Part shown: in pieces, positions 50,621 through 62,812 of the stretch
Layout of the letters: each line of letters starts with the position of its first letter
Position numbering within the stretch: position 1 is the stretch's first letter
Assembly: GCA_002104905.1 (NCBI GenBank)
Contig: MCFE01000055.1
Coordinates: 1-64,000, forward strand
Length of the DNA: 64,000 nucleotides
Direction: 5' to 3'
Source: Basidiobolus meristosporus CBS 931.73
Taxonomy: Eukaryota; Basidiobolomycota; Basidiobolomycetes; Basidiobolales; Basidiobolaceae
Position numbers and translations under genes: made by a program
Notes under the pieces: generated by a model
Databases searched by the model: none
What the model saw: only the letters and a program-made list of their open reading frames with translations
Told to the model about the DNA's origin: nothing

Positions 50621-51349
50621 TCGACGGCTTCATAGTATACCATATATATTTGCATTGTCATGATGAACAAATCGATATCTCTAGAGCATTATGCATCCTA
50701 AAAAGTAACATTGTTTTGCGTAAATACAATACACTGGCCTCGTCAGATTTACTCGGTAAATAAACCAGTCGTTAGATCAGTATCAAAAACGTTGACTTGG
50801 CTGATATTACATACTCCCCAGACTAAGTAGCCCCATCTGAAAGTTGATTGGCGTAATCCTTGAACATCTTCCTGAAGCAATACTTCCAGCCATCGATATC
50901 AACTAGCAGCAATTTCTTCGGAAGCTCTTCTTGGCTTCTTCAGATGGAGGCCAGGGTTTATTCCTGTGAGAAAGCCATCGTACAGTTTTCTTTGCTGCCC
51001 GCTAATATAGAGCCAGTATCAGCCTTGACCAGATTCTCCACGATTTCGAATTGCTCACATGAAGTGGAGTATCACCATAATGACGGTGGCATTTCTTATC
51101 AGACGAAGTTTTATCTAGGCGATGATCTCCCGGAAACTAGCATTCAATTAATGGGCTTTTAAAAGCAAGTGCATTTTCAGCTTGGGCACCCAACACAATT
51201 ACTACTACACAAGTTTAACTCTATTATAGTTCATAATCAGATAGAAACTCGTTAATAATTTAATCACGTGCTTTGACTTCGCATATCCAAAAACGCCACT
51301 CTCATGCAAGCGCAAACATTAAAACAAGTTATACGGCACAAGTTGAAGG
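50621..51349. other. Intergenic region, no gene recognised
   Basis: About 730 bases between IDP1 and the SAD1 relic. The plus frame 50860-51162 shows no family feature. Confidence 0.45.
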
Positions 51350-52962
51350 GTGTCTGGTATTGAGCCTGAAGTAGCGAAGAGAAAAATCGATCCAGCAACA
51401 AGCGAAGACCAGTCTATAAATACACCAGTCATTTATGGCAATGACAAAGCTTCCTCGAAAGATCTATATTTGGACACGATCAATCGCTCCATGTTGGACT
51501 TTGATTACGAAATATTATGCTCTGTGTCTCTTTCGAACTTAAACGTATATGGTTGCCATATTTGCGGTAAATACTTTCAAGGTCTGTCCAATTCTTCGCC
51601 GTTTCACAATGGACTTCCAAATTAATTTGTTGATATAGGTAGAGGAAAGTCCTCCCATGCTTGTTTTCATAGCATTCATGAAGAACATCACGTATACATC
51701 AATATGCACACTCTTGAGGTATGTATATAAGCTCAATATTCAGTACGAATGAACAGCTAACCTTTATTGCGACCGTAGGTCTTATCGCTCCTACGTAATA
51801 TGTGTTTAGTCACAAATATTGCTCAGGAAATCTCCAAATCCAGTGAGAAGAGGTTTAAGCTTACTGAGCAAGGTGATCCTATCGACTTTTTATCTTGGCA
51901 AGTAAACTTGATCATTTGAATAGTATTCTCTCACTCATCTTTCTTCAGATATTATTACGAAGATATTTCAGGGAATGGTTCGTGTTGAAACGCAATCCAT
52001 TCTAGTCAAGGAGGCTAATGACGAGCCATTGGTAATGGACATCGATCGAGGTTACATAGTCTGACATGTCACGCAAGTTAACCTACTGACAATTCTGACA
52101 TTAGAGATCTCCACTAGCATTTCTCCATTCATGTTTCTAACCTTCGATCTCCCTCTACCACCTGTGTTTCAAGATGAAGTCGAAAAGAACATCATTCCTC
52201 GAGTATAACGCATCAAATTCATGTTTAATCGGGATCCTTGATTAACCTGGCGTTTGTAGATCCAATTGAGTACTCTACTCAGCAAGTACAATGGCCAAAG
52301 AGCTCAAGCAAGTAGTCAGAAATATATTAACATGTTCGAGGTCTAGCTAACGGTTTAACCTACAGATAGTGATTGGATCTGCCAAGCGTTTGCAACTATT
52401 GAACATAACTCATTACGTTATTTTCCATATCAAACGATTTACCAAGAACAACTGAGCGTAAGAAAAGAACCCTACCATCGTGAATTTTCCTATTCGTAAC
52501 ATTGACCTTTCGGAGCTCGTGGACAAGGATCGGACCGAGACCGAGACTGTTGATGGCCACTACGACTTGATAGCAAATATTCCTCACGAAGGAGGGCCCG
52601 GGGTTGGTCAGGGCTCCTACAAAGTTCATGTCAGACATCGAGGAAAAGATCAATGGTTCCAGATCCAAGATTTTATTGTTAAGGAGATTATACCACAAAT
52701 GATATTCTTGTCAGAATCCTCCATTCAGGTATGAGTTCGATTGATCCAGATGTCAGTGTGTTCTAACGATACTATGTAGATGTGTGAACGCAGGCCAATG
52801 CCAAAGGCGAAAAAACATAATTCCTGCATGTTACTACCGAGTTTGAGCACGAGGTTCAACCACCATATTTACAGTGAAACAAAATCAAACTTAACACCAC
52901 AACTAAATAAATCGGAATTCAGTGTAGTCACTATTCAACCAAGGGCTTGGCCTTTATATTGA
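51350..52962 (+). pseudogene. Decayed USP39/SAD1 splicing factor
   Basis: The first block reads DTINRSMLDFDYEILCSVS and YGCHICGKYFQGRGKSSHAC, the ZnF-UBP of USP39, with the initiator codon position as GTG (51350) rather than ATG. After HTLE, a single short intron-like gap leads straight to SEKRFKLTEQGDPIDFLSW; about 120 conserved residues between them are missing. Then KIFQGMVRVETQSILVKEA, FLTFDLPLPPVFQDE, HYVIFHIKRFTKNN followed by in-frame stops TGA (52453-52455) and TAA (52459-52461), and in the same frame EKNPTIVNFPIRNIDLSELV and an intact C-terminal segment (HYDLIANIPHEGG to IPQMIFLSES). Further stops disrupt the IIPRV region. Intact Sad1/USP39 is an inactive ubiquitin protease-like protein of the tri-snRNP and is essential in yeast. 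Confidence 0.85.
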
Positions 52963-53311
52963 CCATGCATTCCTTAGCTTCACCCGCAGCATTAGTTTCT
53001 ATACCAAATTGTTCTGCTCGCGAAGTTGCCGCAGCCCAAATGGGATAATTCTTTGGTGGCAAAATTAATCATGGGCCATGCATTAGTCCGATAGGATCAT
53101 TTGATTGGAGAAAATTATTCGAATTGGATATCTCACACCAATATGAAAGATATAAAAGCTGTTTTTGTTTTGGTTCTGATACAGTCACAGTTGGGTCGAA
53201 TTTTGGACTTAATTTCTGGTTACAAAGCTTTCCTCACATTTGAGCACCTACAGCAGTTCTCTTGCTAGATAAATCACCTTCAGTGAACAACACCCCCTTC
53301 AGCTTATCAAC

Positions 53312-54627
53312 ATGGCACAAATGGAACGAGAGGAAGAGCTAGAGGCCGTTGAAGAAGATGGAGCTTTTGGTCCCCTTTCCGTTCAGAAACTTGAAGTCAG
53401 TCTACCATGCTTTGCCAACTTTAAACTTCTTAATAACATAAATCTGTAGGAATGCGGAATTAGTGCCTCGGATGTAAAGAAACTTGTCGAAGCGGGCTAT
53501 TACACTGTTGAAGCGATCGCTTACACCCCAAAGAAACAATTGTTGACTGTTCGTGGCATCTCTGAAGCGAAGGCTGACAAAATCATTGCTGAGGGTATTC
53601 ACCTATTTAACAACTGACTTTTCAATATTGTGCTATATTTAATGCCAATCGGTCTATATAGCCTCTAAGCTTGTCCCTATGGGCTTTACTACTGCTACCG
53701 AATTTCATCAGCGACGCAGTGAGCTCATCTCCATTACTACTGGTTCAAAGGAATTGGACAAGTTATTGGGAGGTTTGTATCATTCACTTCTTTCCCATTT
53801 TTGACCATTTTTGACCTACTTGTACTTAGGTGGTTTTGAGACTGGCTCTATCACTGAAATTTTTGGAGAGTTTCGAACGGGAAAATCCCAACTTTGCCAT
53901 ACGGCTGCTGTCACATGTCAGGTAAGGAGCCCTTTCTTGGTCAATGATGTTTCCCACCAATTAACATTTCAACTTGTATGCAGCTTCCAATAGAGATGGG
54001 CGGTGGTGAAGGAAAATGCTTATATATTGATACTGAGGGAACATTTCGTCCGGTTCGTCTGCTTTCCACTGCAGAACGTTTTGGTTTAAATGGCGAGGAG
54101 GTGTTGGATAATGTTGCATATGCTAGGGCCTATAATGCTGATCATCAGTCAGCTTTATTAATTCAAGCATCGGCTATGATGGCGGAATCAAGATTTGCGC
54201 TGTTAATTGTGGACTCTGCCACCGCACTCTACCGTACCGACTATTCCGGGCGGGGTGAGCTATCGGCTCGACAAATGCATCTTGCACGCTTTTTACGCAC
54301 TCTATTGCGTCTTGCAGACGAGGTAAGACTTTTACTAGTCAACCCCAGACCAAACCGGCATCTTAATCAATTTATCAGTTTGGAGTTGCTGTCCTCATTA
54401 CCAACCAAGTAGTTGCCCAAGTTGATGGAGGGGCTGCCATGTTCAACGCGGACCCTAAAAAGCCAATTGGAGGCAATATCATGGCCCATGCTTCAACCAC
54501 CCGATTGTATCTGAGAAAAGGTCGCGGTGAGACACGTATCTGCAAAATATACGATTCGCCATGTTTACCGGAATCTGAAGCGGTATTCGCTATCAATGCG
54601 GACGGGATTGGTGATGCCAGCGACTAA
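53312..54627 (+). CDS. RAD51: RAD51 recombinase
   Basis: Six exons (53312-53395, 53450-53594, 53662-53772, 53830-53921, 53984-54322, 54379-54627) give 339 residues, the canonical length. N-terminal helix-hairpin-helix region ([34 protein letters not shown]), polymerisation motif [11 protein letters not shown], Walker [30 protein letters not shown], Walker [34 protein letters not shown], and [23 protein letters not shown]51 forms the ATP-dependent filament that drives strand exchange in homologous recombination. All key residues are present; note Phe-Arg rather than Ala-Pro wording does not affect the P-loop (GEFRTGKS is standard). Confidence 0.98.
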
Positions 54628-55241
54628 TTTAAGCAGATTTCGAACCTCAAACCTAATTTTACTTTCAGTACGCTACCAGCGCGGTTTTGTAGCAATTTTT
54701 AATCACTTATACTTTTGTGTACACTACATAATAAATAATAGGCACATGAGTTGATGCTTGTCTAGTCCCACACAATTCTTGAATCCAACATCACGGGAAA
54801 GCGTACGGTCTCTCTTCAAATACCCTCGTAGTTGGTGGTGAAATACACGGTTGGGGCTAAGGTGTGAAAGATCAGGAATCAATATAGCCATGACCGTGGA
54901 TGGCGAAATCACTACGAAATATTGCTCAGCCAGATCCCGGAGTTATTAAACCCCGGTGCCCATGAGTGGTTTGCACACAATGGCATCTTCAATTGGTGAG
55001 CATTCGCTTGCATGGATGGTAAACATAGGGTACGCAAAGCTTGAATGATATTTCACAATCCAGTACCAAAATTGCATAGTTGCAATTTATGAGTCTGCCC
55101 TCTATGATACCATTTCTTTCGCGGCTTACTGAATGAACTGGTGAACGGTTCAATCCAGCAATTCCGGATGGCTGTTGAGTAGTATATATTTACGTCCCGT
55201 AGCAGTACAAACACTCAAAACAACATTATCAATCACTTACC
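54628..55241. promoter_or_regulatory. Intergenic region upstream of the dioxygenase gene
   Basis: About 610 bases. A TATATATT element at 55183-55190 lies about 55 bases before the ATG; nothing else recognised. Confidence 0.45.
55183..55188 (+). promoter_or_regulatory. Putative TATA box of the TauD-like gene
   Basis: TATATA 54 bases upstream of the start codon, with an A/C-rich leader after it. Consistent with a regulated gene. Confidence 0.4.
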
Positions 55242-56276
55242 ATGACTATCGCCTCTGAACTCACTCTGACCTCCGAATCTATTGACTCTCCCAAGAACAC
55301 TGGCAAGTACTTGACTGGAGCTGACGCCGATCCCGAATTCAAGACACTTTTAGATGGGAATACCAAGAGAGTTGATTTGACCCCCTCAATTGGAACTGAA
55401 TTGGCAGGGGTTCAGATCAAGGATCTAAATGACATTCAACTGAACGAAGTGGCTCGCCTGGTTGCTGAACGCGGAGTGGTATTCTTTCGCGACCAGCAGC
55501 TGAGCCGTGACCAACAATTGGACTTTGGTCGAAAGTTTGGTCCTTTGCATATTCACCCGGTAGCCCCAGGACCCGAAGGCTATCCAGAAATTATTTGTCC
55601 TTCCGGCGGCTCCAAGAACTTACCGATGGAGCTAAACAAGACTCGCGCTGACACTTGGCATACGGATGTTTCGTTTGACGTGATATCTCCATCATTTTCC
55701 ATTCTTCAATTACTTAGAATACCACCTGTTGGAGGTGATACTATTTGGGCCAACAGCTATCATCTTTATGACGAATTATCACCTGCGTTTCAGACTTTTT
55801 TGGATTCTCTGACTGGAATTCATTCAGGCGAAGGTTTTCTTCAACTCAGTAAGCTTGTCGGGCTCAAGCCAGTGTACGAGATACCAGTTGCTACTGAACA
55901 TCCGGTGGTTCGTACCAACCCTGTTACCAAGCAAAAAGCATTGTATGTGAACCCAGGATTTACCAAATCTATCAAGAATCTAACTCCTCATGAGTCGGAT
56001 ACCCTGTTGAACTACCTGTTTACACACATCAAGACGACCACGAAGGCACAGGTTCGCTGGACTTGGACTGCCAACACCGTGGCGATTTGGGACAATCGCA
56101 GTACCCTTCACGTAGCTGTTAACGACTACGAATATGCAGAAGCGGGTTCACGCTACGGCGAACGGGTCACTGTTGTTGGCTTGGAAAGGCCTTACTTCGA
56201 TCCCGAAAACAGCACTACCGAGAAAGAGGTGAAAGCAAAGAAATGGGCTTCTGCTCAAGTAAAGACCAGTGTGTAA
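55242..56276 (+). CDS. TauD/JLP1-like 2-oxoglutarate-dependent sulfonate dioxygenase
   Basis: Single exon, 344 residues, unlike the intron-rich neighbours. It has GVVFFRDQQLSRDQQLDFG, the Fe-binding WHTDVSF (HxD), PPVGGDTIWANSY, GFTKSIKNLTPHE, then IWDNRSTLHVAVNDY with the distal His and RYGERVTVVG with the 2-oxoglutarate-binding Arg, so the 2-His-1-carboxylate site looks complete. Fungal JLP1 proteins release sulfite from taurine or alkylsulfonates under sulfur limitation; related enzymes act on other carboxylates, so the substrate is inferred. No intron and a TATA box fit an inducible gene; bacterial-type transfer is possible but codon use does not obviously differ. Confidence 0.88.
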   Translation: MTIASELTLTSESIDSPKNTGKYLTGADADPEFKTLLDGNTKRVDLTPSIGTELAGVQIKDLNDIQLNEVARLVAERGVVFFRDQQLSRDQQLDFGRKFGPLHIHPVAPGPEGYPEIICPSGGSKNLPMELNKTRADTWHTDVSFDVISPSFSILQLLRIPPVGGDTIWANSYHLYDELSPAFQTFLDSLTGIHSGEGFLQLSKLVGLKPVYEIPVATEHPVVRTNPVTKQKALYVNPGFTKSIKNLTPHESDTLLNYLFTHIKTTTKAQVRWTWTANTVAIWDNRSTLHVAVNDYEYAEAGSRYGERVTVVGLERPYFDPENSTTEKEVKAKKWASAQVKTSV

Positions 56277-56435
56277 CGTATGGTTGATCATTTTCTCTAG
56301 AATCATCATTCTATCTGAATAAACCAAGCAAACTCCCAAGGCTGCGAATTTTGGTAAAATGTTTATTGATGTCTGGTATGAAATGGACTATTTTAAACGA
56401 ATGGTTTATATAATATTGGGGATTCTTACATTAAT

Positions 56436-57910
56436 TTAATGGCTCAGATTATACTTTTTGTTCCATTGATAGTAGTAACTGACTACCATGAATGGCTGGC
56501 CAACAATACAGAAGGATACCCAGAACAGGATGTTGCCAGCACTGGATGTTGGAAACTTCTGACTAATCATTCCTGTAATCATCACCATGGGGATTTGGCC
56601 CAACATCCCCCAAAATGCCAGTCCCGACACGATGTGTGTAGGTATACCAATAAGTACTTCATGGAGTACAGCGGAGATAAAGAAAGTCACACACATCGCA
56701 CCAAAGGGTGAAATGCCAGCACGACGGAATGGTACATATGTGTGACGCTTGAAGAACTTATGAACTGGCTGATTCCATAGACGCCAATATTCGCCAAGGT
56801 TGGTGTTATTCCACCAAGGTAGGTAGAATGCTCGATCACCGAAATGCAAGACTTCAGCAAGGCAGTTAAGATACGCGTGGAAGAATGCGAAGAATCCAAG
56901 CAGCCAGACAAGGACAACAATGGTGGAAAGCTTCATCACTCTCTCTATAATAATCGTCAGATCCTGCTCCTCCATAGCTTTGATAGAGTTCCATAGGGTG
57001 GGCTTAGCATACTGTTCAACCAAAAAGTACATCATGAATGTAGCGCTGAGGCATTCGGTCATTCGCTTGAGGAAAAAGCGTCTCCGGAAACGAGGGGTAC
57101 GTGGGTATGATGGCTGGTAGCAGAGAGTAGGAACAAACCAAAAGTAAAACGCGTCTTTGACGGTAATGTTGTTGGGATACGAAACATCGTATGCGTCAAC
57201 AGGCTTTCCGTTGAACAGAGCATCCCTCATATCACGATTGACAAGGTAGTAGGAGATGAGCTTCATCATGAGAGCACATGCCATGAATAGAACAACAGTG
57301 CCTAAAGCCGGGTGGTAGACTTGGGTGTAGCAGATATACGAAGGCAACACAATACTACAAATTATATTAGTAATATGTAGCCCACTAATGATGTATCTAT
57401 AGGGCGCTGGGAACTTCGAGCTGGGTAGGTTTTTAGGCAGAGTATTGCTGATGATCAAAGCCAGTTTTTCTATAGAGAAGGCGACGAGGACGTTGATGGG
57501 CAATACAATGTATGCAAGAAACGCTTTAGGATAATCCTCTCCAGGAATATCATGGCCTGGAACATTGATCAGAAAGCCATACTTTTGATAGTTTTCCACA
57601 ATCAAACGAATGTTGGTGACAAATAATAGCAGCACTAGAGTGAAAATAAGGTTAGTAGCCATTCAATTCAAGCAAGCAGTTAAAATGACATACTAGCAAG
57701 ATTTAGGAAACCACGATAGTCTTCTTGTGGTGCATCCTTGGAAAGCGCGGAATGGCGTACTTGAGTGTGAGCAGGACGTGTGTGTTTGAAAGCATACTGA
57801 TCGACCTCTTGAGTGTTGTTCTTCGAATTCTTCACTTCTGCGTCCTCCACGAGCTTATCACTCGTCTCATCAGTTTTACGTTTTCGTTGTTTTAGAGTGG
57901 ACTCAGCCAT
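56436..57910 (-). CDS. DGAT1-like diacylglycerol O-acyltransferase (MBOAT)
   Basis: Exons 57910-57694 and 57634-56436 give 471 residues. The N-terminus is basic and soluble (TLKQRKRKTDE), then DYRGFLNLAM, VTNIRLIVENYQKYG, about nine membrane spans, YPNNITVKDAFYFWFVPTLC, YPRTPRFRRRFFLKR, FHAYLNCLAEVLHFGDR, FYLPWWNNTNLGEYWRLWN and ISAVLHEVLIGIP with the MBOAT catalytic His. DGAT1 makes triacylglycerol from diacylglycerol and acyl-CoA in the ER. The usual FYxDWWN reads FYLPWWN here. DGAT1 fits better than sterol acyltransferase because of the NIRLIVENYQKYG and YPNN-DFW wording. Confidence 0.9.
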
Positions 57911-58821
57911 AACTGGGCTACTACAGCTATTTCAAATAGGAAAAAGGTAAATGATGAAGAGACGATTGCTAGGAATTGCAGGTATTTAACCAGTGATGAC
58001 ATGTTTAGTGAGATAATTATGAACGAGACACCAATATGCATATGAGAATTCCATCAGATTCCCTAAATAGCTACAATTTTAGCCCCAATGCTACAATTAG
58101 TTATATGCCATTTGAATTTCACGTGAATTATCGCTAGAAACCCGGATTGTGACGGATAGTTAATCCGAATTCGTGGGGTCATATTGAAAGCTCACAAGTG
58201 ATCAAATGAACTGCATTCTGTACCCCAAAAATATCTGTTGCTGAGGCTGGACATGTGAAAATACCAGACACTCACGTTGGACACGATGATAGGAACTCTG
58301 AAATGTCAAATAATTCAAGGTTTTCTGTATATGAGTGGTATACCATCGAGCATATATGTATTCATTCGAGTAGGGTACGAATGTGATCAACGAATGTAGG
58401 AAGACTGAAGATTGCTCCATGGAAAAAGCTGCAGTAGTCGTTTTCAACGAATAAACATTTAGTAGATGTGTTCTCTCTTTATAGTCCCTTCCAATAATCC
58501 ATAAAGTTTTAGTGACCTGTGCAATATTCAAATGGTGGGGGATAAAATCGAATGGAGAAAAGGGTGGCAAATGCGATTCAGGATATCGAAAGTATAGAAC
58601 TACATACACTATCTGCTTTGTACACGCGGTAACGATGACCAAATAAAAGATTCATAGTATAAATGATGAAAACGAATGGTATACATTTTAAATAATATTG
58701 GGACATCTAATATAAACATATGATGGATTTGAGGTTAAAAAGCCATATACTTATCTATAGATGTGTACAGAGAAAGAGTGAAAGAAACAAAAATTGAAAC
58801 GCCGATCTTGGCCGTGCTAAG
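57911..58821. other. Intergenic region, no gene recognised
   Basis: About 910 bases between the DGAT1 start and the GATA-factor stop. The minus frame 58642-58202 is open for 146 codons but has no domain-like pattern and lies where a 3' end and a promoter should be. Confidence 0.45.
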
Positions 58822-60213
58822 CTACTCCGCTTTATCTTCGCTAGCCCCTGCTGCCGCCAAGGTGCGTTTTCTCGTCAACTTGGCATAATCTGCGTTAAAT
58901 TCAAACGGTAAGAAACATCACAAGGGTATGTATCAGTATGCACGACACTTACGTAATCCACATGCATTGCACAAAGTTCTTGCACCATCGGGACCGCGTC
59001 TCCATTCGGGGGTTTCGGTGGTGTTGCAAGCATGACACCTCCTCGGTTGAGATGAGCCATTTCTAGTTCGCTTCTGGTACTTTGCCTTCGAGTTGGATAG
59101 CAAGCTTCGTTTATCTCGAATATACTTCATATCCTCATCTTCCAATTTTGAAGATTCATCCTCGGAATCTTCTCTCTCCACGTCGCCTTCAAAATCAATA
59201 CCAGTGCGAAGACTCTCTGAGCGGAGGCTCATCAATGCTTGCAAGATATCGTAAGTGTAGTTGGTCATTTGCTTAAGAAGGTGGTCTGGAGGAAGTGTTG
59301 CTGGCTGCCCATGGCGTTGAGGAACATAACCAAAGTCCATAGCAAACTGATGTAGAATCTTACTATGCTCAGCGACTTTTTCCAAGCCAGACGAAAGAGC
59401 CGATCTCTTGGGCGGCGGATATCTTGGACGAGCATTTGTACGATCCCAATATTCTGCTGAATAGGGTATGCTGTAAGCGTCTTGCCTTCTTTTGAGATCG
59501 CGATCCGCTTGAACACGGTACCCACAATACTCGTGACCGGCCCCGTATTCACTTTCTAATGGACGCTCGTATCCATTGTTAGCAACGTACGCAGATGTTG
59601 GCAACGGCGCATGACCTTCGTGTGAAAGGCGTCTTCGTGGAATATCCCATTCTGAATGCTCCGCCGACATTCGTGGTCTATAAGCTCTAGGATCTGCTTC
59701 AGAATATATGTATCTATCATGCACATCTGCTCCTTTACTTATATTCTGATGCCGAAGAAGTGCAGGAGGAACCGGCGGGAACTCCTTTTCGTGCTGGTCA
59801 AGTCCGAATTTCGAAGAACGGCTTCCAATCATGCAAGAATCGGTGGTTTCGTAACTGATTTTGGGGTCAACCTCCCTTTGGGGATTATTCTTCGGACTGA
59901 TTGATTTTCGACTGTCTTCGAAATAGGCATCAGTTTTAACTCGCTTGGGAACCGGTTCGGTATACTCTGATTGCTTATATAATTCGGTAGGGAACCGAGC
60001 CTCCTCTAGGTGGGGTCGCCCTGCATATATTGAATAGTCAGGTGGGAAAGACTCTAGCGGCTTTGCATATACATCGCGTGTGGGCTCAATATGCTGCTGT
60101 GTGTTGAAAGAAGGGAAACTGACATCTTTATTGGCTATAGGAGCCAAACATAAATGGGAAAGCGTTGGAAGCTCCGTTGGGATCCCTACTGGGAAAGCAG
60201 AACGTTGTGCCAT
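58822..60213 (-). CDS. GATA-type zinc finger transcription factor (18-residue loop, WC-2-like finger)
   Basis: Exons 60213-58953 and 58889-58822 give 442 residues. The first 380 residues are polar and low-complexity, rich in Pro, Arg, Tyr and Ser, with an acidic patch ([19 protein letters not shown]). The single C-terminal finger is [18 protein letters not shown] ... [16 protein letters not shown], i.e. C-x2-C-x18-C-x2-C. The 18-residue loop is the type seen in WC-2 and some other fungal GATA factors; no PAS domain is visible, so it is not WC-2 itself. The intron interrupts the finger just after CNACGL. It should bind GATA sites in nuclear DNA; regulon unknown. Confidence 0.9.
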
Positions 60214-62812
60214 GATATGATACACTCAAGGGCCAACTGCAGCGTGATTTATGTAAACAATATGGAAATCACCAGAGTATACTGATAACCTAGGAAATGC
60301 AAGGGAGTTATAGAAAAGGTAACGAACAATCACTTTCGAGGTGATTTCAAGAACTTCGTAAACAAATCGTGAAACTACTCAAACCGAAAGGAAGAGGTTA
60401 CAAACCAGAATTCTCAGTCCGGGGTGTAGTTTATATGTGTTAGTTGAATGATAGAAAAAAACATTTCTCATGCTAACACGATCTTTGCAATGGTCGAATA
60501 TGTCAACTGATATCCCCCAATTAAGCATACCACTGACAACAAAATAGCCAATCTCGTGGATATCGAATCATCTCTTATATTCTATTTCCATATTACGTCC
60601 ACTTTTGAACTGCATTGAGACCTAGCTAATCGGATCATCGATCTCGGTTAGATTCCTTTAACAAATTAGATCTGAGTATACCATTTCCACTGACATGCAC
60701 GATATTGCTTAGTAAACCTTCCAACTATAACCAAGTGCGAAGTGGTGTTTTGTGTGGAAACTAACGGCTGGCCAATCTAGTTTTTTGTTGTCAACTGCAC
60801 TAAACTTTATCGTCAAAATCGAACCCCCAGATCATTGTCATGCATTGGAAGCGGAATATGATTCTCCGATCCACATTCGATGAAAATCACAACCACACGT
60901 TGGACGAATGGGATGAGAAATCGCTCCTATGGAGTATCTATCATGCATATTGTGGCTCATTCCCCTATCTAGAATCAAATCTAGCTTCGCTTCCTAGTTA
61001 GTGAATCTAGATGTATCTATAAAAATTGCCGCTGAGTTCGGAGATTCCGATTTCCCGATGATTTTTATCGACCAGGGAACCTAAGTATCGGATTGTTGGA
61101 CTTATTAACAAGAGCATTGATTTGCTTTCATTAATAATTTACCCGATGTTCTACGTAGAACATTTTGCCAACGGATGCTCATCGAGCCTATCATTTTCGC
61201 ATCTCAACGTGGCATGATTCCTAGGTTGTTTAGTAGGTAAATAATTTCTGAATCGAATTGAAATGCTTCTAGAAGCATTAGTTTTGAGAACGCAAGGTCT
61301 ACCTGGGTAGACATGGATGAACCTATCTCAGCATTATACCGGATTATACCATTCACCGAGCATTACCATAATATCAGGCCTTTCAAGACAGGCACATGAA
61401 TACTCAACACAAAATATGCCTGAAATAATATAAGATAGGAGCGTGGCTGAGGGTCTATCGGTACAAAAGGGGAATAGATCTTGGCTTCCGCTTGGCATGT
61501 CAGCTGAATATATTGAGATTTACTGAGGATTTGGCCATTTTCGAGTCATTTGAGGTTTGCATATCTATTCTGTAGGAGCTTTGGCTGATTAATTACTGCA
61601 TCCATATTCTTTCATATTCTCAAGAGAACTACTCACTGGTACGAATCCAATGTTGATTGGCCAGCCTAAAAAGGGTTTTATAGATGAGGTTGGATTGAAG
61701 CTTTTGAGAGAAGTGAAGTGGTTCAGCCAACGCCAACCGGTTTAACTTACACATGGCTGCATTGGTGTGTACAACCACACGAAGTCCATTTTTACGATAA
61801 TTTGTACAATAGCTTGGCATGTCACGTCAAAGTAGTAAAGTTCAAATGGGTATGGTATTTGAGATCTGCTCTGGTTGCGTAATTACTTTGCTTAGCAATG
61901 GGATACAATTTCAACCTTAATTTTTATCGACCGATAATCTATTCTAAATTTGACGGGGTTCAGTAAGGGTAGGGGGATACAATCCCAATATAGTCAAAGT
62001 TCCAGATAAGCATTACAACATGCGGCGCTATATTCAAAGCGTGTGCGCCGTCAGGGATGCCGTGCTCTTGTTTTACATTAGTTTCTTTATTGTATGGTTG
62101 ATAAGTAGGCGAAGGCATCAATTCGCTTGTTTCCATATGAATGTCACTTTAACAATGCATATTTTATAGTTTCTTCCATAAAACAGCATGTAGCGATGGT
62201 ATGGATTTAACTTAGAATTGATATGAAATAATGTCACTACTCTTTGTTATGCGCTGTTCATCAGAGAATAAGCTAACCTACGATATGAACCTGACTCCTA
62301 TCTCTCTATAGAAGAATTTACAGTCCAAAGTGCCAATTAATGCATCTTAGCCTCCACATTCGATGGAATGTGCTTTGAATGTAACCATGATGCGTAGAAG
62401 AACTCCACTTTCCAAGTAATTTAATTTTGGTTTTGATCTTGATTCGATGTTTCGAATTGAGCTGTTGCATCACCCCAAACAGGATTGTTAAAGTTTGGAT
62501 CAATCTTTAATTGGCAGATGGCCTAATCCCTTTCCTTCGCATTAATTAAGAATTGAAGCTTATTTTCTACTTCATTGGCAAATGCCGCACGTTACTCCTA
62601 ATTTTTCATTGACGACTGGCCCACTGAATCAATAACCACAAAATCATCAATAGTGCCAAGTACAACACTCATTCCAATTTCGGGTGCGCTATAGCGTGTG
62701 CATGCAAGTTGAAAATCGTGGGCTTTCATATACCCCTCCTGGATTCCCAGCGTCTATAAAAGCCCATGAGTTCCTCCAAGCTATCACAAAATACCCAGCT
62801 TCAATATCCATC
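60214..62812. other. Long intergenic region
   Basis: About 2.6 kb, the longest gap here, between divergent GATA-factor and CRH promoters. AT-rich, no recognisable exon, RNA gene or repeat found by eye. Long upstream regions are common for regulatory and cell-wall genes. Confidence 0.45.
62755..62760 (+). promoter_or_regulatory. Putative TATA box of the CRH gene
   Basis: TATAAA (followed by AG) 53 bases before the ATG at 62813. Confidence 0.5.

Noticed and set aside
58202-58642. 146-codon minus-strand frame
   Set aside because: No domain, unusual composition, and position between a 3' end and a promoter; chance frame in AT-rich DNA is more likely.
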